From: Lepidostoma basale
Lineage: Eukaryota > Arthropoda > Insecta > Trichoptera > Lepidostomatidae
Length of the DNA: 64,000 bases
Direction of reading: 5' to 3'
Assembly: GCA_022606425.2 (NCBI GenBank)
Contig: JAHDVF020001237.1
Location: forward strand, 1,385,001 to 1,449,000
Made by a program: the position numbers and the translations under genes. The notes under the pieces were generated by a model. That model searched no databases and had not been told where the DNA came from. It saw nothing but the letters and a program-made list of their open reading frames with translations. This document shows, in pieces, positions 33,545 through 44,199 of this stretch (position 1 is the stretch's first letter; each line of letters opens with the position of its first letter).

Positions 33545-33800
33545 TAAACATATAATACTTCTTCTTTTTCTTCAAATGCCCTGTCGGGTCCCCTCAACGT
33601 TGGCGATCACCTCGGCGAACCTGTCCCTGCCCTGCACCGCTCGGAACAGCTCCTCCACACTTCGTATGCTGGTCCAATCCCTCCCGTTTCGCAGCCAGGA
33701 CATTTGTCTCCTACCGGGCCCTCGGCGTCCCTCAATTTCCCCCTCCAATATCATTTGGAGAAGGTGATACTTTTTCCCACGCAGTATATGACCCAGATGG
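33545..33800 (-). pseudogene. LINE family D, C-terminal tail
   Basis: Minus strand: LGHILRGKKYHLLQMILEGE, IEGRRGPGRRQMSWLRNGRD, WTSIRSVEELFRAVQGRDRF and AEVIANVEG, stop, then GAAGAAAAAGAAGAAG. A clean match to the non-LTR retrotransposon ending 'GHIxRxxKYxLLQLIxEGKIxGKRGxGRRxxSWLxN...DRxxxxxVIANV'. Confidence 0.8.
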
Positions 33801-34535
33801 TGGTATCATACTAGCATTTCTAAAGTGACACTAGCCAAAAAGTGATTTTGACATGTCGCACGCTTAATAGAACACTGACTTAACTCAAAAAAGCAAGTTT
33901 TGCTCAATCCGACATGAGTCGGTGTTTTAACAAAAACAGTCAAAAAACACTTACGAATGGATAGCGTTAACATTGTGAACGATTATCGTACTACAAATGG
34001 ATAGCGTTAACACAAGCCTCTGTCTAATGTTAAATCAATTATGACCTAAACCATAATCGGTCAGTTTACTATTAAGCGTGAGATGTGTCACTTTATAAAT
34101 TCAAGATGGACTTCTACCACTACATTTGAGTTAAAACATTTTTTTTTCTTATTTTAGCAAACATTTATAAATAAAATGGAATGTGGCTCTAATTTTCTTG
34201 TAAATTAAGAGAAATGACTAGAAAAGCGTTAAATTTATGGGCCATTTTGAAAGTAAACTAGAAATTTCAATTATTTGTATACATTTATACACCACCTTTT
34301 CCCCTCACTTGTTAGTGTCACATGGGAACAAAATAAGAAAGGTATTTTTTATATCTTTTAAAACACGGAGGGAACTTTGTAATCAAATCACGTATTCAAC
34401 AACATTTTCTCTCCGACGTTATGGTAATAAGTTATACTGAGCGCTACTAAGAATCTCCTAAGTCTACGCGAAGAAGGCACTTGGCAAGTCAAATACACGT
34501 CGCTACATTCTAGCGTAGCCACGTTTCGTAGCATA
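33801..34535. other. AT-rich spacer with short direct repeats
   Basis: 'atggatagcgttaaca' appears twice (33957 and 33998). A small minus and plus frame exist; none recognised. Confidence 0.4.
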
Positions 34536-34552
34536 CCCTCCAGCCGCGCAAG

Positions 34553-34610
34553 GGGTATAAGACGCGCTACGCCGGTCGGCTTGGCTCACAGCATGTTCGG
34601 CCGGCAGTGA
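34553..34610 (+). promoter_or_regulatory. TATA-box core promoter
   Basis: GGGTATAAGACG with TATAA at 34556-34560, and CTCACA with its A at 34588, 32 bases from the first T of TATA. That is the spacing of insect TATA/initiator promoters. The region 34500-34660 is GC-rich and sharply different from its AT-rich surroundings. Confidence 0.6.
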
Positions 34611-34748
34611 GTCCGGACTCGCCGTAGCACCGTAGCTCGTAGCGCTCTCCGTAGATTCCGCGGGTTTAGCAACAGATTGCACAGTCTTTGAATAGAAACT
34701 TTTCTCACAATTTCGGTTAAGTAAAGTGAAATTTCCTGATTTAACAAT
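34588..34748 (+). other. Putative 5'-UTR exon 1 ending in a split start codon
   Basis: A transcript starting at 34588 would contain a five-codon upstream frame (34593-34610). It would end at AACAAT followed by the strong donor GTAAGTATT (34749 on). If spliced there, the last two exon bases AT would need G from exon 2 to form ATG, in a good insect start context (AACAATG). Very short first exons are known in insect cuticle and secreted-protein genes. Exon 2 was not found in the following 1.2 kb, so the protein is unknown. Confidence 0.5.
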
Positions 34749-34760
34749 GTAAGTATTTTA

Positions 34761-35924
34761 TCTTATTGAATTGTTCATTACTGCGATCACCAAATTTACA
34801 ATTTACTAATTTCTACATATTTTAAATAAAATACAAACTGTATTTCTCATTAAAAGCCACTTGTGTACATATATAAAATAGCAAAATAAACTATCAAATC
34901 CACAAACCAATATTGTTAAGATATTAGTTTGAATAAATATATTGTAGATAAATATTATTATAATATTATATTACGTATTTTAAAAAGCTCATAGTAAAAG
35001 CAATAATAAAAAAACTAAATATATTGGCACTGACATTAATTATATTTTTGAATAACCTACAATTGTATTACTATGTTTGTGTGACTTTTTAAAATTTGAA
35101 CAATATTACAAGTAAAAGAAAGAATTTTTCGTAAACTCTTTTTAATTCCTCAAATTATTATCACTTTATTATACAGATTTAATAATCAATCATATTTTTC
35201 ACTTTGTATTTAATGTTTATACAAGAATTATGTGAAACTTCATAAAATTTTCAATTCTTATTTATTGTATTATTATAACACAAATCAATTAACATATAAT
35301 ACATGATTCAGGTCTTAACATTTTTTTTGTCAAATTTAAAAAAAAAATCAAAAAAAAATAAACAAATAAACAAATGTAAGCATTTTGAAAACACAAAATT
35401 TTTATACATAATTGAAATGCAGGTTTCCTTTTACGGTTTTCGAATAAATGTGTATTCCCATGAGGTTCGAGAATATTTTGTATTCATTATTCATATATGC
35501 GTAATAAATGTTTTATTTTTAAATTAAATATGAACGAACTCGTTTTATCACGAAGTGAATATTATTGAGAAGGCTCCACACTATTTATCTAAATATTTAA
35601 TCGACTCTTAATTACTGTAAAAAATCTGTTACTCGTTACTTTTGTAGATTTAAATTAATATTGTTTGATTGATTGGATTTTTATTGTAGGCTTATTACTA
35701 CGATGGAACGATTTCATTAAAATATATATATATTCGCTTCATTTCCAATGAGTTCTAGAAATATTATGTAGCCGCTTGAAATATTATTTTTCCATTTTTG
35801 AATTTTGTGTGCAATCGTATTGTGTCGGGGACAATAGAAAATTGACGTTTTTTCCGGGGTAAAAAATAATCATTAATTCGTCGTCCAGAGAATTTCAACG
35901 TATATCAATTAAACTAAGAAAGAT
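34761..35924. other. AT-rich, intron-like DNA
   Basis: No repeats or frames of note. Consistent with intron 1 of the candidate gene, but also with plain intergenic DNA. Confidence 0.4.
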
Positions 35925-36045
35925 TCTTCTTCTTCTTCTGAATGTAGATCTTGCGCTCTGTTTATGCAGGATATCAACTTTTTTATGTGATGAAGACGAG
36001 CAGCCATCCCTCTATCTCGTTGGTGGTCTTCCTCGTGGAAAGATT
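35925..36045 (-). mobile_element. LINE family A, short 3' end
   Basis: 'attcttcttcttcttctgaa', 'tgtagatcttgcgctctgtt', 'tatgcag', 'gatgaagacgagcagccatc' match 15950-16030 in the same orientation, with a small insertion near 35970. Confidence 0.65.
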
Positions 36046-36599
36046 CATTGTAATAAACCTTCGACTTGCATTATGCGGAATTTTCGAAAAACCGCAGGAC
36101 CGCGCTGGGAACTTTTCCGATAACTCGATAATGGCATTAGGGAAACTTTGCAGGGAGGAATTACATGGCTGTGCGGCCGGGGAATACGGCTGTGGGCAGG
36201 AGCGCCGGCCCTGGCTTAAATATGTAAAACGAATTCATTTACTTTACATAATAAGAGTTTTTTATATTCGACAAAATCAGAAATAAATTCAATTACAGAT
36301 CTTTTTTTTCATTATTTTTAAATACCTATTATTTGGTTTTTACAAAAATTATACAACAAGATTTTTTATTAATTAAAACTTTGAAGGCTTCGAAATATGT
36401 CAAGAACAATTAACTCAAAATTGAAAAAAAAAAACAGTAATTTACGATAATAAAAAAAATCGTCATTATGGAATTTCACAGTGTTGACGCTTTAAGTTAA
36501 TCCAAATTATAACATTTTTAACATAATTGTCGAAGGTAAAGAGGTTAATTTGGAAGTAGATTTTTTTACACTGTATTATTTGTTTTATTGATTATTGTA
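36046..36599. other. Unassigned; GC-richer 36060-36225
   Basis: Part of a 111-codon plus frame (35951-36286) that begins in the LINE scrap. The GC-rich piece has no recognised motif. Confidence 0.35.
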
Positions 36600-36720
36600 A
36601 ATAAAAAATACATATTAAAAATATCATATACCACATGTTTTGTAGGCGCCTTCCTTCATCCTCAGATGGATCCTACAAACCAAAGAAAGGCTCATGAAAT
36701 AAAAATATTTTGTTAAAATA
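36600..36720 (-). mobile_element. Foldback F, decayed hammerhead-like core
   Basis: Minus strand 36631-36665: CTGAGGA, T, GAAGGAAGGCGCCTAC, AAAACATGTGG. The first core half is intact; GAAA has become AAAA and the final C is G. Flanks 'tttgtaggcgcc' and 'ggatcctacaaac' form a short inverted repeat. Confidence 0.45.
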
Positions 36721-36959
36721 TCTAATACATAAAGTGGACATTACAGTGTTTAAAATTCAACTTCCAATATTTTGACATAACACAAAAGGCAAGGAATACA
36801 TAAATACTTGAATAACAAAACTCAAAATCGTTTTAAACGTGACCGAATGTACATCGCACATTGGTTCTTAAATATTGAACAAACCGATAATTAGTCAAAA
36901 TATTGTTTTAATTTCTGACAAAGAAACTGGAAAACAGATTGTTCCATCCATGTATTTGT

Positions 36960-37160
36960 TTTATTATTTCTTGAACAAGGAAGTAAAACTTCACATTAAC
37001 TAATAAAACCGAATACAAATTACGCTTTCTATAAGTTTTATTATGTTTTATGGGAACATCATGTTTCACATTTAAAAATGTCTTAGTAGAAATGTCATTC
37101 TCCGTAAAAATAATTAAACTTCTATTAAACTGATGTTGTCAATAGTTTTAATGATGTATT
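36960..37160. mobile_element. Foldback family A, degenerate copy 9 (inverted)
   Basis: 'tatttcttgaacaaggaagt' is the complement of the family's right end. 'aagttttattatgttttatg' and 'gggaacatcatgtttcaca' are arm blocks. Confidence 0.6.
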
Positions 37161-37470
37161 TGATATTACCCGACTATTTTTATGAAACGATCGCTATTTT
37201 GATTTCACATAAGAAGAAAGAATTTAAACTTTATTTTATTATGCCCTGATTGTTAATTTCTTCCAATTTCATACAGTGACACAAGATGTTAACATTTTAA
37301 TGCATTAATCATACAATCACACAAATTCATCATCTCTTTTCTCATATAAATAGTATTCAAATAAAACGAAGCTGATTTTATGCTTAATATCGAATTTTTT
37401 ATAATAATGTTCAATAAATAAGATTCTAAAATCATACAGGTGTATTGGGGTAAGTAGAGTTTTTTTTATA
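37161..37470. other. AT-rich spacer
   Basis: Nothing recognised. Bases 37469-37470 (TA) are the left copy of the mariner target duplication. Confidence 0.5.
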
Positions 37471-38757
37471 TTAGGTGTATAACTTTGCTTCCGTCGTTTT
37501 TTTCCGAAATTCGAGGCTTTATCGTAAAAAACTGGTTATACATTTATGATTCAAAGTATTGTCCATCGCTGGCCACTACTTTCTCCCATCTTTCGGGCAG
37601 CATACGAATCCCGCGTTGAAAAAACTGGTCATCTTTTGAAGCGATCCACGAATCGATCCAATTTTTTACTTCTTCATAAGACCGGAAGTGCTGGTCAGCT
37701 AGGCCGTGTGCCATTGATCGAAACAAGTGATAGTCCGAGGGAGCAACGTCTGGAGAATACGGCGGGTGGGGTAGGACTTCCCATTTCAAAGTTTCCAAGT
37801 ATGTCTTGACCACTTTCGCAACATGGGGTCGAGCATTGTCATGCTGTAAAATCACTTTATCATGTCTCTCGTTGTATTGCGGCCGTTTGTCTTTCAATGC
37901 TCGGCTCAAACGCATTAATTGCGTTCGATAACGATCGCCTGTGATTGTTTCAGTCGGTTTTAACAACTCATAATACACTACGCCGAGCTGGTCCCACCAA
38001 ATACTGAGCATAACCTTGGAACCGTGAATATTCGGTTTGGCCGTCGACGTGGAAACATGGCCGGGATATCCCCATGATTTTCTGCGCTTGGGATTATCGT
38101 AATGAACCCATTTCTCGTCCCCAGTCACAATGCGATGCAGAAATCCCTTCCGTCTTTGCCTTGCAAGCAGCTGTTCACAAACACACAAACGCCGTTCAAC
38201 ATCTCTCGGCTTCAACTCGTACGGCACCCAATTTCCTTGTTTCTGAATCATTCCCATGACTTTCAGGCGTTTTGAAATGGCTGGTTGCGTCACTCCCAAT
38301 GATCCTGTCAATTCTTGTTGCGTTTGACACGAGTCTTGATCAAGTAATGCCTCCAATTCTGCATCTTCGAAAACCTTCTCTCTTTCACCGCCATGCTGGT
38401 CTTCGACGTTAAAATCACCGTTCTTGAAGCGTTGAAACCACTCTCGGCACGTTCTTTCACTAATAGCGGCCTCACCATAGGTATTTGAGAGCATTCGATG
38501 AGCGTCAGCCGCAAATTTTTTCATATTAAAGCATAAAATTAAAACCTCCCGCAAATGACGAGAATTTGGCTCGTAAGCTGACATGTTTAATCGGGAATAA
38601 CTTTATGATGCAGACACAAATCGACTAATATTTCGATGGCGTTATGTTTACAAATACTTAAGCTTATTGTATGACATCTATGATCTATTTATTCCAACTA
38701 CCACTTACCGCTACTGCCATCTATTGCAAAACGGCGGAAGCAAAGTTATACACCTAA
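37471..38757 (-). mobile_element. Complete mariner transposon, 1287 bp
   Basis: Terminal inverted repeats start TTAGGTGTATAACTTTGCTT at 37471. The complement ends ...CACCTAA at 38757. About 25 of the first 27 bases agree, the main difference being CCGTCG versus CCGCCG. TA lies immediately outside both ends (37469-37470 and 38758-38759), the target duplication of the Tc1/mariner superfamily. It encloses one full-length transposase. Total length is typical for mariner. Confidence 0.95.
37544..38584 (-). CDS. Mariner transposase, apparently intact
   Basis: A 346-codon uninterrupted frame, the usual length for mariner. It cuts and pastes its own element by binding the terminal repeats as a dimer in the nucleus. 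The N-terminal half holds two helix-turn-helix regions: residues about 5-50 with ISERTCREWFQRF, and about 75-110 with SLGVTQPAISKRLKVM. The linker motif WVPYEL is at 119-124. The catalytic triad is D156 (VTGDEKW), D249 (LQHDNARPH) and D284 (APSDYH), with 34 residues between the last two: D,D34D. YSPDVAP (277-282) matches the family's YSPDLAP. The ATG is 173 bp inside the right end of the element. No stop or frame shift, so it may still be active or only recently silenced. Subfamily not assigned. Confidence 0.93.
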   Translation of the reverse strand: MSAYEPNSRHLREVLILCFNMKKFAADAHRMLSNTYGEAAISERTCREWFQRFKNGDFNVEDQHGGEREKVFEDAELEALLDQDSCQTQQELTGSLGVTQPAISKRLKVMGMIQKQGNWVPYELKPRDVERRLCVCEQLLARQRRKGFLHRIVTGDEKWVHYDNPKRRKSWGYPGHVSTSTAKPNIHGSKVMLSIWWDQLGVVYYELLKPTETITGDRYRTQLMRLSRALKDKRPQYNERHDKVILQHDNARPHVAKVVKTYLETLKWEVLPHPPYSPDVAPSDYHLFRSMAHGLADQHFRSYEEVKNWIDSWIASKDDQFFQRGIRMLPERWEKVVASDGQYFES

Positions 38758-38759
38758 TA

Positions 38760-38984
38760 TTATTCATGATATTATTCATTAATGAATAACAAAATAATGG
38801 TTGAATTGCAGAAAACATAATATTTATAAATAAAAAAACGATTATTATAAACAAAATATTCCTCGTTTAATTTCATTATCATCGTCTGACATATATTATA
38901 TTGTATAGTATTATAAATAATTAGTTTTATATTGTATAAATTAAAAAATAATTGTTGTAAACAAGCTGTGTGATTAGTAAGAGA
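38760..38984. other. AT-rich spacer
   Basis: Nothing recognised. Confidence 0.4.
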
Positions 38985-39165
38985 AGCCGTGGAAAACTAT
39001 GGGAAGCATGGCATGACCAATTAATCAAATACAAAAGCGGTTACTATGTATGAGTGTAGAAGAAGCTCGAAAGGCATGTAAGGACAAAGCAGTATGGCGG
39101 TCCATCATCTCTGGCTACCCTTCCGGGGAAATGGCGAGATTTTTAGTTAGTTAGTTAGTTTAAAA
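38985..39165 (+). mobile_element. LINE family B, 3' end with (TTAG)n tail
   Basis: Reads MSVEEARKACKDKAVWRSII, SGYPSGEMARFLVS, then (TTAG)4. Cleanest example of the family's C-terminus and tail. Confidence 0.8.
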
Positions 39166-40599
39166 AAATGATTCGAATTTTTTTTGTATCAAATACAATC
39201 GCATGAAAATTTTTGAAATACTATATTTCTTACTTTATTTTATGGTATATGAAATGCTATATTCTAGAGTATTTCGAGTGTAATCTCAAATGCATGTAGG
39301 AGCTAAAATTGGCAAACAGCATACGAGAGGTGTTAATAGCACGAGTATTTGATTTAAAAAGAAATTGCCAATTTTCTGCCATGTGCATTAAATTCCAAAT
39401 CTTGCTCGTCTCGAGCTCCATTAAATATTCTGAAATTCGTTTTAAAACGATATTTACGTGCTACGTTATTTGAAAATGTATACTCTACTCATCGTTAATG
39501 ACATAAGATGAAAATGTATTCCAAATTTAAAATGACACCTTACTAGCGCATTTCAACAATGCCTTGATACAAATAACTTCGATACAATACACTTCAATAC
39601 AATACAAAAAACCCGCAAAAATCCTTGATGCTGCTGATAAATTTTATTCAACTTTTTGGAATAATAGTGAATTGGTTGAAACGTTTGTATGGTGACGACA
39701 TAAGAAGTGTGTACTTTTAGTTTTAAAATGTGTCAGATTCACAGATTTTTAAATCAAATTTTCCAACACAAAGCAATCACATATATAACTTGAGATATCC
39801 AAAGATCTCTTAAGACTGTAGGTACACACATGTGTACCTTTAAATTTTAAATGGAATCAGTGCCATTTATGTGGCTGTTTTTTTTATACTCAGAAAAGAC
39901 TTGTTGTAAATTAGTTCAGGATTTACAAGGTAGATATGACACATCTGATTCGGATAAAAAAATTGGATTGTTACAATTTCGCAGTGGCTTGAACTTATGC
40001 GACTTATGAATTATTCAGATATAACAATTAAATTGCAGTAACAACCCGTCATTTGAATTAGTTTTCATAATAATATCATTCAAAGAGTGTATGTTATTGT
40101 AATTTTGAAATCTAAATACGTGAAATTAATACATTTACCTCAAAGTTGAGTGTCATGTATGTACCTTGAAGGGTCTGAAACATGTTGTTACACATATTTC
40201 ACAAAGCACTGGACCATGATCAAATAATTCAATTACAGAATAAAAGGAATGCCCACTTTTTGGATATTGTCAAAAATAATGTTTTTCTGTATTAGAAATA
40301 TAAATTAATGTGGTTTTAGACCCGAGGGCCACATGTGTACGTATGGTATTTTATTAATAAATTAAAAACTACAATACATTTATTTTATTTAGGGGTAAAC
40401 ATAACTTTTTTAGTTCATCACGTATATTTCTACCTCAAGCCTTAAGAGAATATGTAAATAGATACCATGGATATGTGTTTTTTTTTATATTTCAACAAGT
40501 AAAAAAATAAATAAATTTTATATTTTGGACTGATAAACCAGAATATTTGCATTTTTTCTATGTTCGCCATACTTTGTGTTGTAGATGTTTTTTTTTTGT
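39166..40599. other. AT-rich spacer, nothing recognised
   Basis: Short inverted repeats such as 'ggtacacacatgtgtacc' (39821-39838) but no element or gene. Confidence 0.4.
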
Positions 40600-40915
40600 A
40601 TTTTTATGTTTTAATATACTTTGTATATACAACACTATTAACATTACATATCAGACATGTTTCGGACAACCAGTCCTTCTTCAGTGATCTTCTTCTTCTT
40701 CTTCGATGGCCCTACAGCCCATATCGAGCCTTAGTCTCCAGTATTCTTCGCCTCCAACTCCTCCTGTCCTCCGCTTCCTTCTTCAGTGATACATATTTTA
40801 AATATGTATCTTTATAATATGTATCACTGAAGAAAGACTGGTTGTCCGAAACATGTCTGATATGTAATTTTAATAGTGTTGTATGTACCTACAAAGTATA
40901 TATTATTAAAAAAAG
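40600..40915. mobile_element. Foldback G with two hammerhead-like cores
   Basis: Inverted arms 'actttgtatatacaacacta' and 'tagtgttgtatgtacctaca'. Plus strand 40819-40865: ATGTATCA, CTGAAGA, A, hairpin AGAC-tggtt-GTCC, GAAA, CATGT, C, TGATATGT. ATGTATCA pairs with TGATATGT to give an 8-bp stem I with two G-T pairs. Minus strand (from 40646) carries the mirror core with a perfect GGAC/GTCC stem II. The left arm is split by a LINE scrap at 40689-40775. Confidence 0.75.
40689..40775 (-). mobile_element. LINE family C, 87-bp 5'-truncated insertion
   Basis: Matches 41903-41995 ('cttcgatggccc(t/c)acagcc', 'catatcgagccttag', 'tcctcctgtcctccgct'). Flanked by a perfect 15-bp target duplication TCCTTCTTCAGTGAT at 40674-40688 and 40776-40790. 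On the minus strand it ends in (GAA)n. A textbook target-primed insertion. Confidence 0.9.
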
Positions 40916-40932
40916 GGAAAGACAAAATGAAT

Positions 40933-41342
40933 GTTTCCATTTTGGATTTTTTCGTTGTTCTAGATTATCACAAATTTTCGAAAATTTCATTAAAAACATT
41001 AGTTTATACCATATCGATTATTAAGGAGGGGCCGCCTTATATTCATGCCCCAAATATAGAAGGTAACAATAAATTCACAACTCGCGATTAACAAAATGGT
41101 GCCTTCAATGGCGGAATTGTTTACATATCACATTGTGGTTTCCATTTTGGATTTTTTCGTTGTTCTAGATTATCACAAATTTTCGAAAATTTCATTAAAA
41201 ACATTAGTTTATACCATATCGATTATTAAGGAGGGGCCGCCTTATATTCATGCCCCAAATATAGAAGGTAACAATAAATTCACAACTCGCGATTAACAAA
41301 ATGGTGCCTTCAATGGCGGAATTGTTTACATATCACATTGTG
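40933..41342. repeat. Perfect 205-bp tandem duplication
   Basis: 40933-41137 and 41138-41342 appear identical. Each copy holds the same open frame VSILDFFVVLDYHKFSKISL ... IIKEGPPYIHAPNIEG ... TTRD. The unit does not match the other repeats here. Confidence 0.9.
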
Positions 41343-41794
41343 GTTTCTGACAGTTAGAAGGTGTTTTTTGTATTGTGCTTTATTAAGTACATCTTTACTC
41401 CTTAAAAACGATATGGTTAACCATATTGAAAGACAAGCTTAAAAAAACCCAAATATTTCGAGGAATACGCATAATCCATGATTCCAATTTCATGTTTGTG
41501 TTGGCACGTGGTGCCGAAATAATCAACAACTTTGGGTTTGCTAGAAAATTTTGTATCACGGAAAATAATATCAGACAAAGCCGAATGGCTGAGGAATTAT
41601 CGATTGAAATATAAAACTAAAATCGATTGAAGGATATTTCATAATACATAATTTCATAATGGTGAGTGAAATGTGATTTTTATTAGTCAATTGAAATTAT
41701 AGGGCCGATACTGTATTTCACAATTTATTAATTATGCGTGATGAAATTACATTATTTATTATTTCTTAAAAAATGAAGTAAAATTCCATATTAC
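41343..41794. other. Unassigned
   Basis: A 62-codon plus frame (41426-41614) with IRIIHDSNFMFVLARGAE is protein-like but unrecognised. It could belong with the duplicated frame just upstream as a decayed gene. Confidence 0.3.
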
Positions 41795-42560
41795 ATAATT
41801 AATACGAACGAAAATAACTGAAAATATAATATTTTACATTTTTAAGGCATTATCAATGTCATTTCCATAAATTGTAATAAAACTTGTCTTCTTTTTTCTT
41901 TTTCTTCCTATTCTTTTTCTTCGATGGCCCCACAGCCCATATCGAGCCTTAGCCTCCAGTATTCTTCACCTTCAACTCCTCCTGTCCTCCGCTTCGACAC
42001 TCCAATCTGGCACTCGTAACAATTTCGCCCCATCTCTCCTAACTTCATCTACCCATCCGTCCCTTGGTCGTCCAATTAGTTTTCTACCACCTGGGTGCCT
42101 TTCCAGCAATCTTTTTGGGGTTCGCGATGACGGCATCCTCTGCACGTGACTGGCCCATCTAAGTCTATTCAGTCTAACCTGTGTGGAGAGACTGGGAGCT
42201 TTGTAAATATTGTACAGCTCGACATTATGCCGCACTCTCCAGCCTTCGCCGTCATTCACAGATCCTAGAATTCTGCGCAGCACCCTTCTCTCAAAAGTAT
42301 CCAGTCGCTCTGCGGATTTCGCTGTCATTGTCCACGCCTCACACCCATAGGTCACCACTATTCGAATGATTGTATTATACAGGAAGATTTTGGTTTTTCT
42401 GTGTACGTTTCTTGATTTGAGCACTGGTAGTAGAGAGAAGAATGTTTTGTTGCCAATTGTGATTCTTCTTTCGATTTCCTTGTGATCTTTTTTTTTTTCT
42501 ATTTCCATAAATTATAATAAACTTCTCCTAGAAAATAGACGCTTTCATTCGTATTAATTA
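41795..42560. mobile_element. Foldback family A, copy 10, split by a LINE
   Basis: Left part 41795-41886 ('aattaatacgaacgaaaata' to 'aattgtaataaaactt'), right part 42503-42560 ('atttccataaattataataa', 'gacgctttcattcgtatt'). The LINE C copy sits between. Confidence 0.75.
41887..42502 (-). pseudogene. LINE family C, C-terminal 178 codons
   Basis: Minus-strand frame open from 42508 to 41972. EIERRITIGNKTFFSLLPVL, LYNTIIRIVVTYGCEAWTMT, FERRVLRRILGSVNDGEGWR, RHNVELYNIY, RLRWASHVQRMPSSRTPKRL, GRPRDGWVDEVRRD. This is the conserved tail downstream of the reverse-transcriptase palm in RTE-like LINEs (YGCEAW; FERKVLR; RLRW-GHV-RM). The catalytic palm is absent, so it cannot move itself. The 3' end is (GAA/AAG)-rich. 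Flanked by an imperfect duplication of about 23 bp ('atttccataaatt(g/a)taata', 'aaactt'). Confidence 0.85.
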
Positions 42561-43254
42561 TTGAAATTACATTATGCAATCAAAAGTTAATCTTAAAAAT
42601 TTAATAATTTCTTATGTTTATTTTTAATTATTTATTTTATAACATAAAATAGTTATACTCGTACTGTATTCTCATGAGTATAATACTCATACTCATTGAT
42701 AACATTATAGTACATAATACGAGATATTCTTATATTGGAAATTTAGCTGATATTCTTATATTGGAAAAAATAAATACTTAAGGGTAATCTTATTTCTCTC
42801 GCTGTGAAAGGATGAGAATTCTGATAATAATTGTTGACTACAAAGGAGAACTTCGGAAGTTAAGGAAGAACATTGGATAATGGTCTACTTGGCAAAGGCT
42901 TCCTCGAATATAACGGGATATCTGTACTCCTTGTATACTTATATAAGTTAGTACTACCCTGATATTGCAGTAAGATAATCTATTAAATTAAGTGTACTCT
43001 AACATGAAATATTAACTCAGCTTATTCAGACTCATTCACTTAATACATACATAATATAATATTATCATATACATTTTTTTCCGCACCATTCAAATTATAA
43101 AATGTCATTCTTCACACATGTAAAGTATTTTTACATCGCTGGAATCGAAACACTTTTCTCTCTAGATTAGTTGATTTTAACATTTTAATTGATATTGTTT
43201 GTGACATAGAATGTCAAAAAAAAATGACGTTTACGGTCAGTACATATTACTTTC
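42561..43254. other. AT-rich spacer, nothing recognised
   Basis: No frame or repeat of note. Confidence 0.4.
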
Positions 43255-43382
43255 GAGTAAATCATGTTTTCCCTTGTCTCGCTAATGTCGAACCATCTCT
43301 CATGCGTTCCTGGTATTATATTGTACTCGTATATACCTGTAGGTAATATAATGATATAACTGATTTGATTTGCTTTGATTTA
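43255..43382 (+). mobile_element. CR1/Jockey-like LINE, 3' tail only
   Basis: 'gtctcgctaatgtcgaacca', 'tctcatgcgttcctggtatt', 'actgatttgatttgctttga' is the sense version of the 9572 and 30656 tails. Confidence 0.65.
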
Positions 43383-44199
43383 AAAGTTTTTGTTGATAAT
43401 TACTTTCGAACTGAATAAATTAGGTATTTTTAAATTACGCAATTGAAAGTTATTTGCAATAGTCATGTATTAAACTATAGTAAAACTCCTATCATATTGA
43501 TATTGATACGATTTCCTCTATCATATTGATACGATTTTGAATGCATTGTAATTTCTCTAAATCTAGAGATTTTCCAATTCCCCAAAAACTCTTTTAAAGT
43601 ATATTTTTAAATTAAAACTTAGGACATCGACATTGTTAAAAAATCTTTCACAATTTTCGTTTAGATTTATTTGAATGTAATTATATAATGAGGCGTGCTA
43701 ACATATTTTTATCTACAAAAGAATCTCTTGTTTTTACTGAAATCGCCTTCAAGAGTCATAACGTTTTTATCTTCCGAGAAAGATTTTTTATTTGGTCTGG
43801 ATTTACGTGACCGAGCCATCTCATGATAGCGAAGCGACGGAGTGTTTTAATTTATGTATTTAATAGTCTAAATTTCCAAGGGACTATCTTAAGACAAAAA
43901 GGTTTTAAAAGAAATATATAAAATGTACCATACACTATCCAATATCGCAGCCGCTTTTTCAGAGTTGCAGTTTTTGGTGTGATCTACTCTTCATTTAATA
44001 ATGTCATTTATATTCCACAGATAGATAAAATTGTATCGTATTCGAATAATCCAGATATGTTCATAGCATTTAGGAGTAAATTAACAATGTATTAATGCTT
44101 TTTCTATCATATTAATACAATTTTGTATATTAGGTGTTCTCACCGGGTGACACAATAAATTTAAAAATGCCACATACCTACAATAAAAAAATAAACTGT
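43383..44199. other. AT-rich spacer
   Basis: Small direct repeat 'ctatcatattgata' near 43490-43535; otherwise nothing. Confidence 0.4.
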
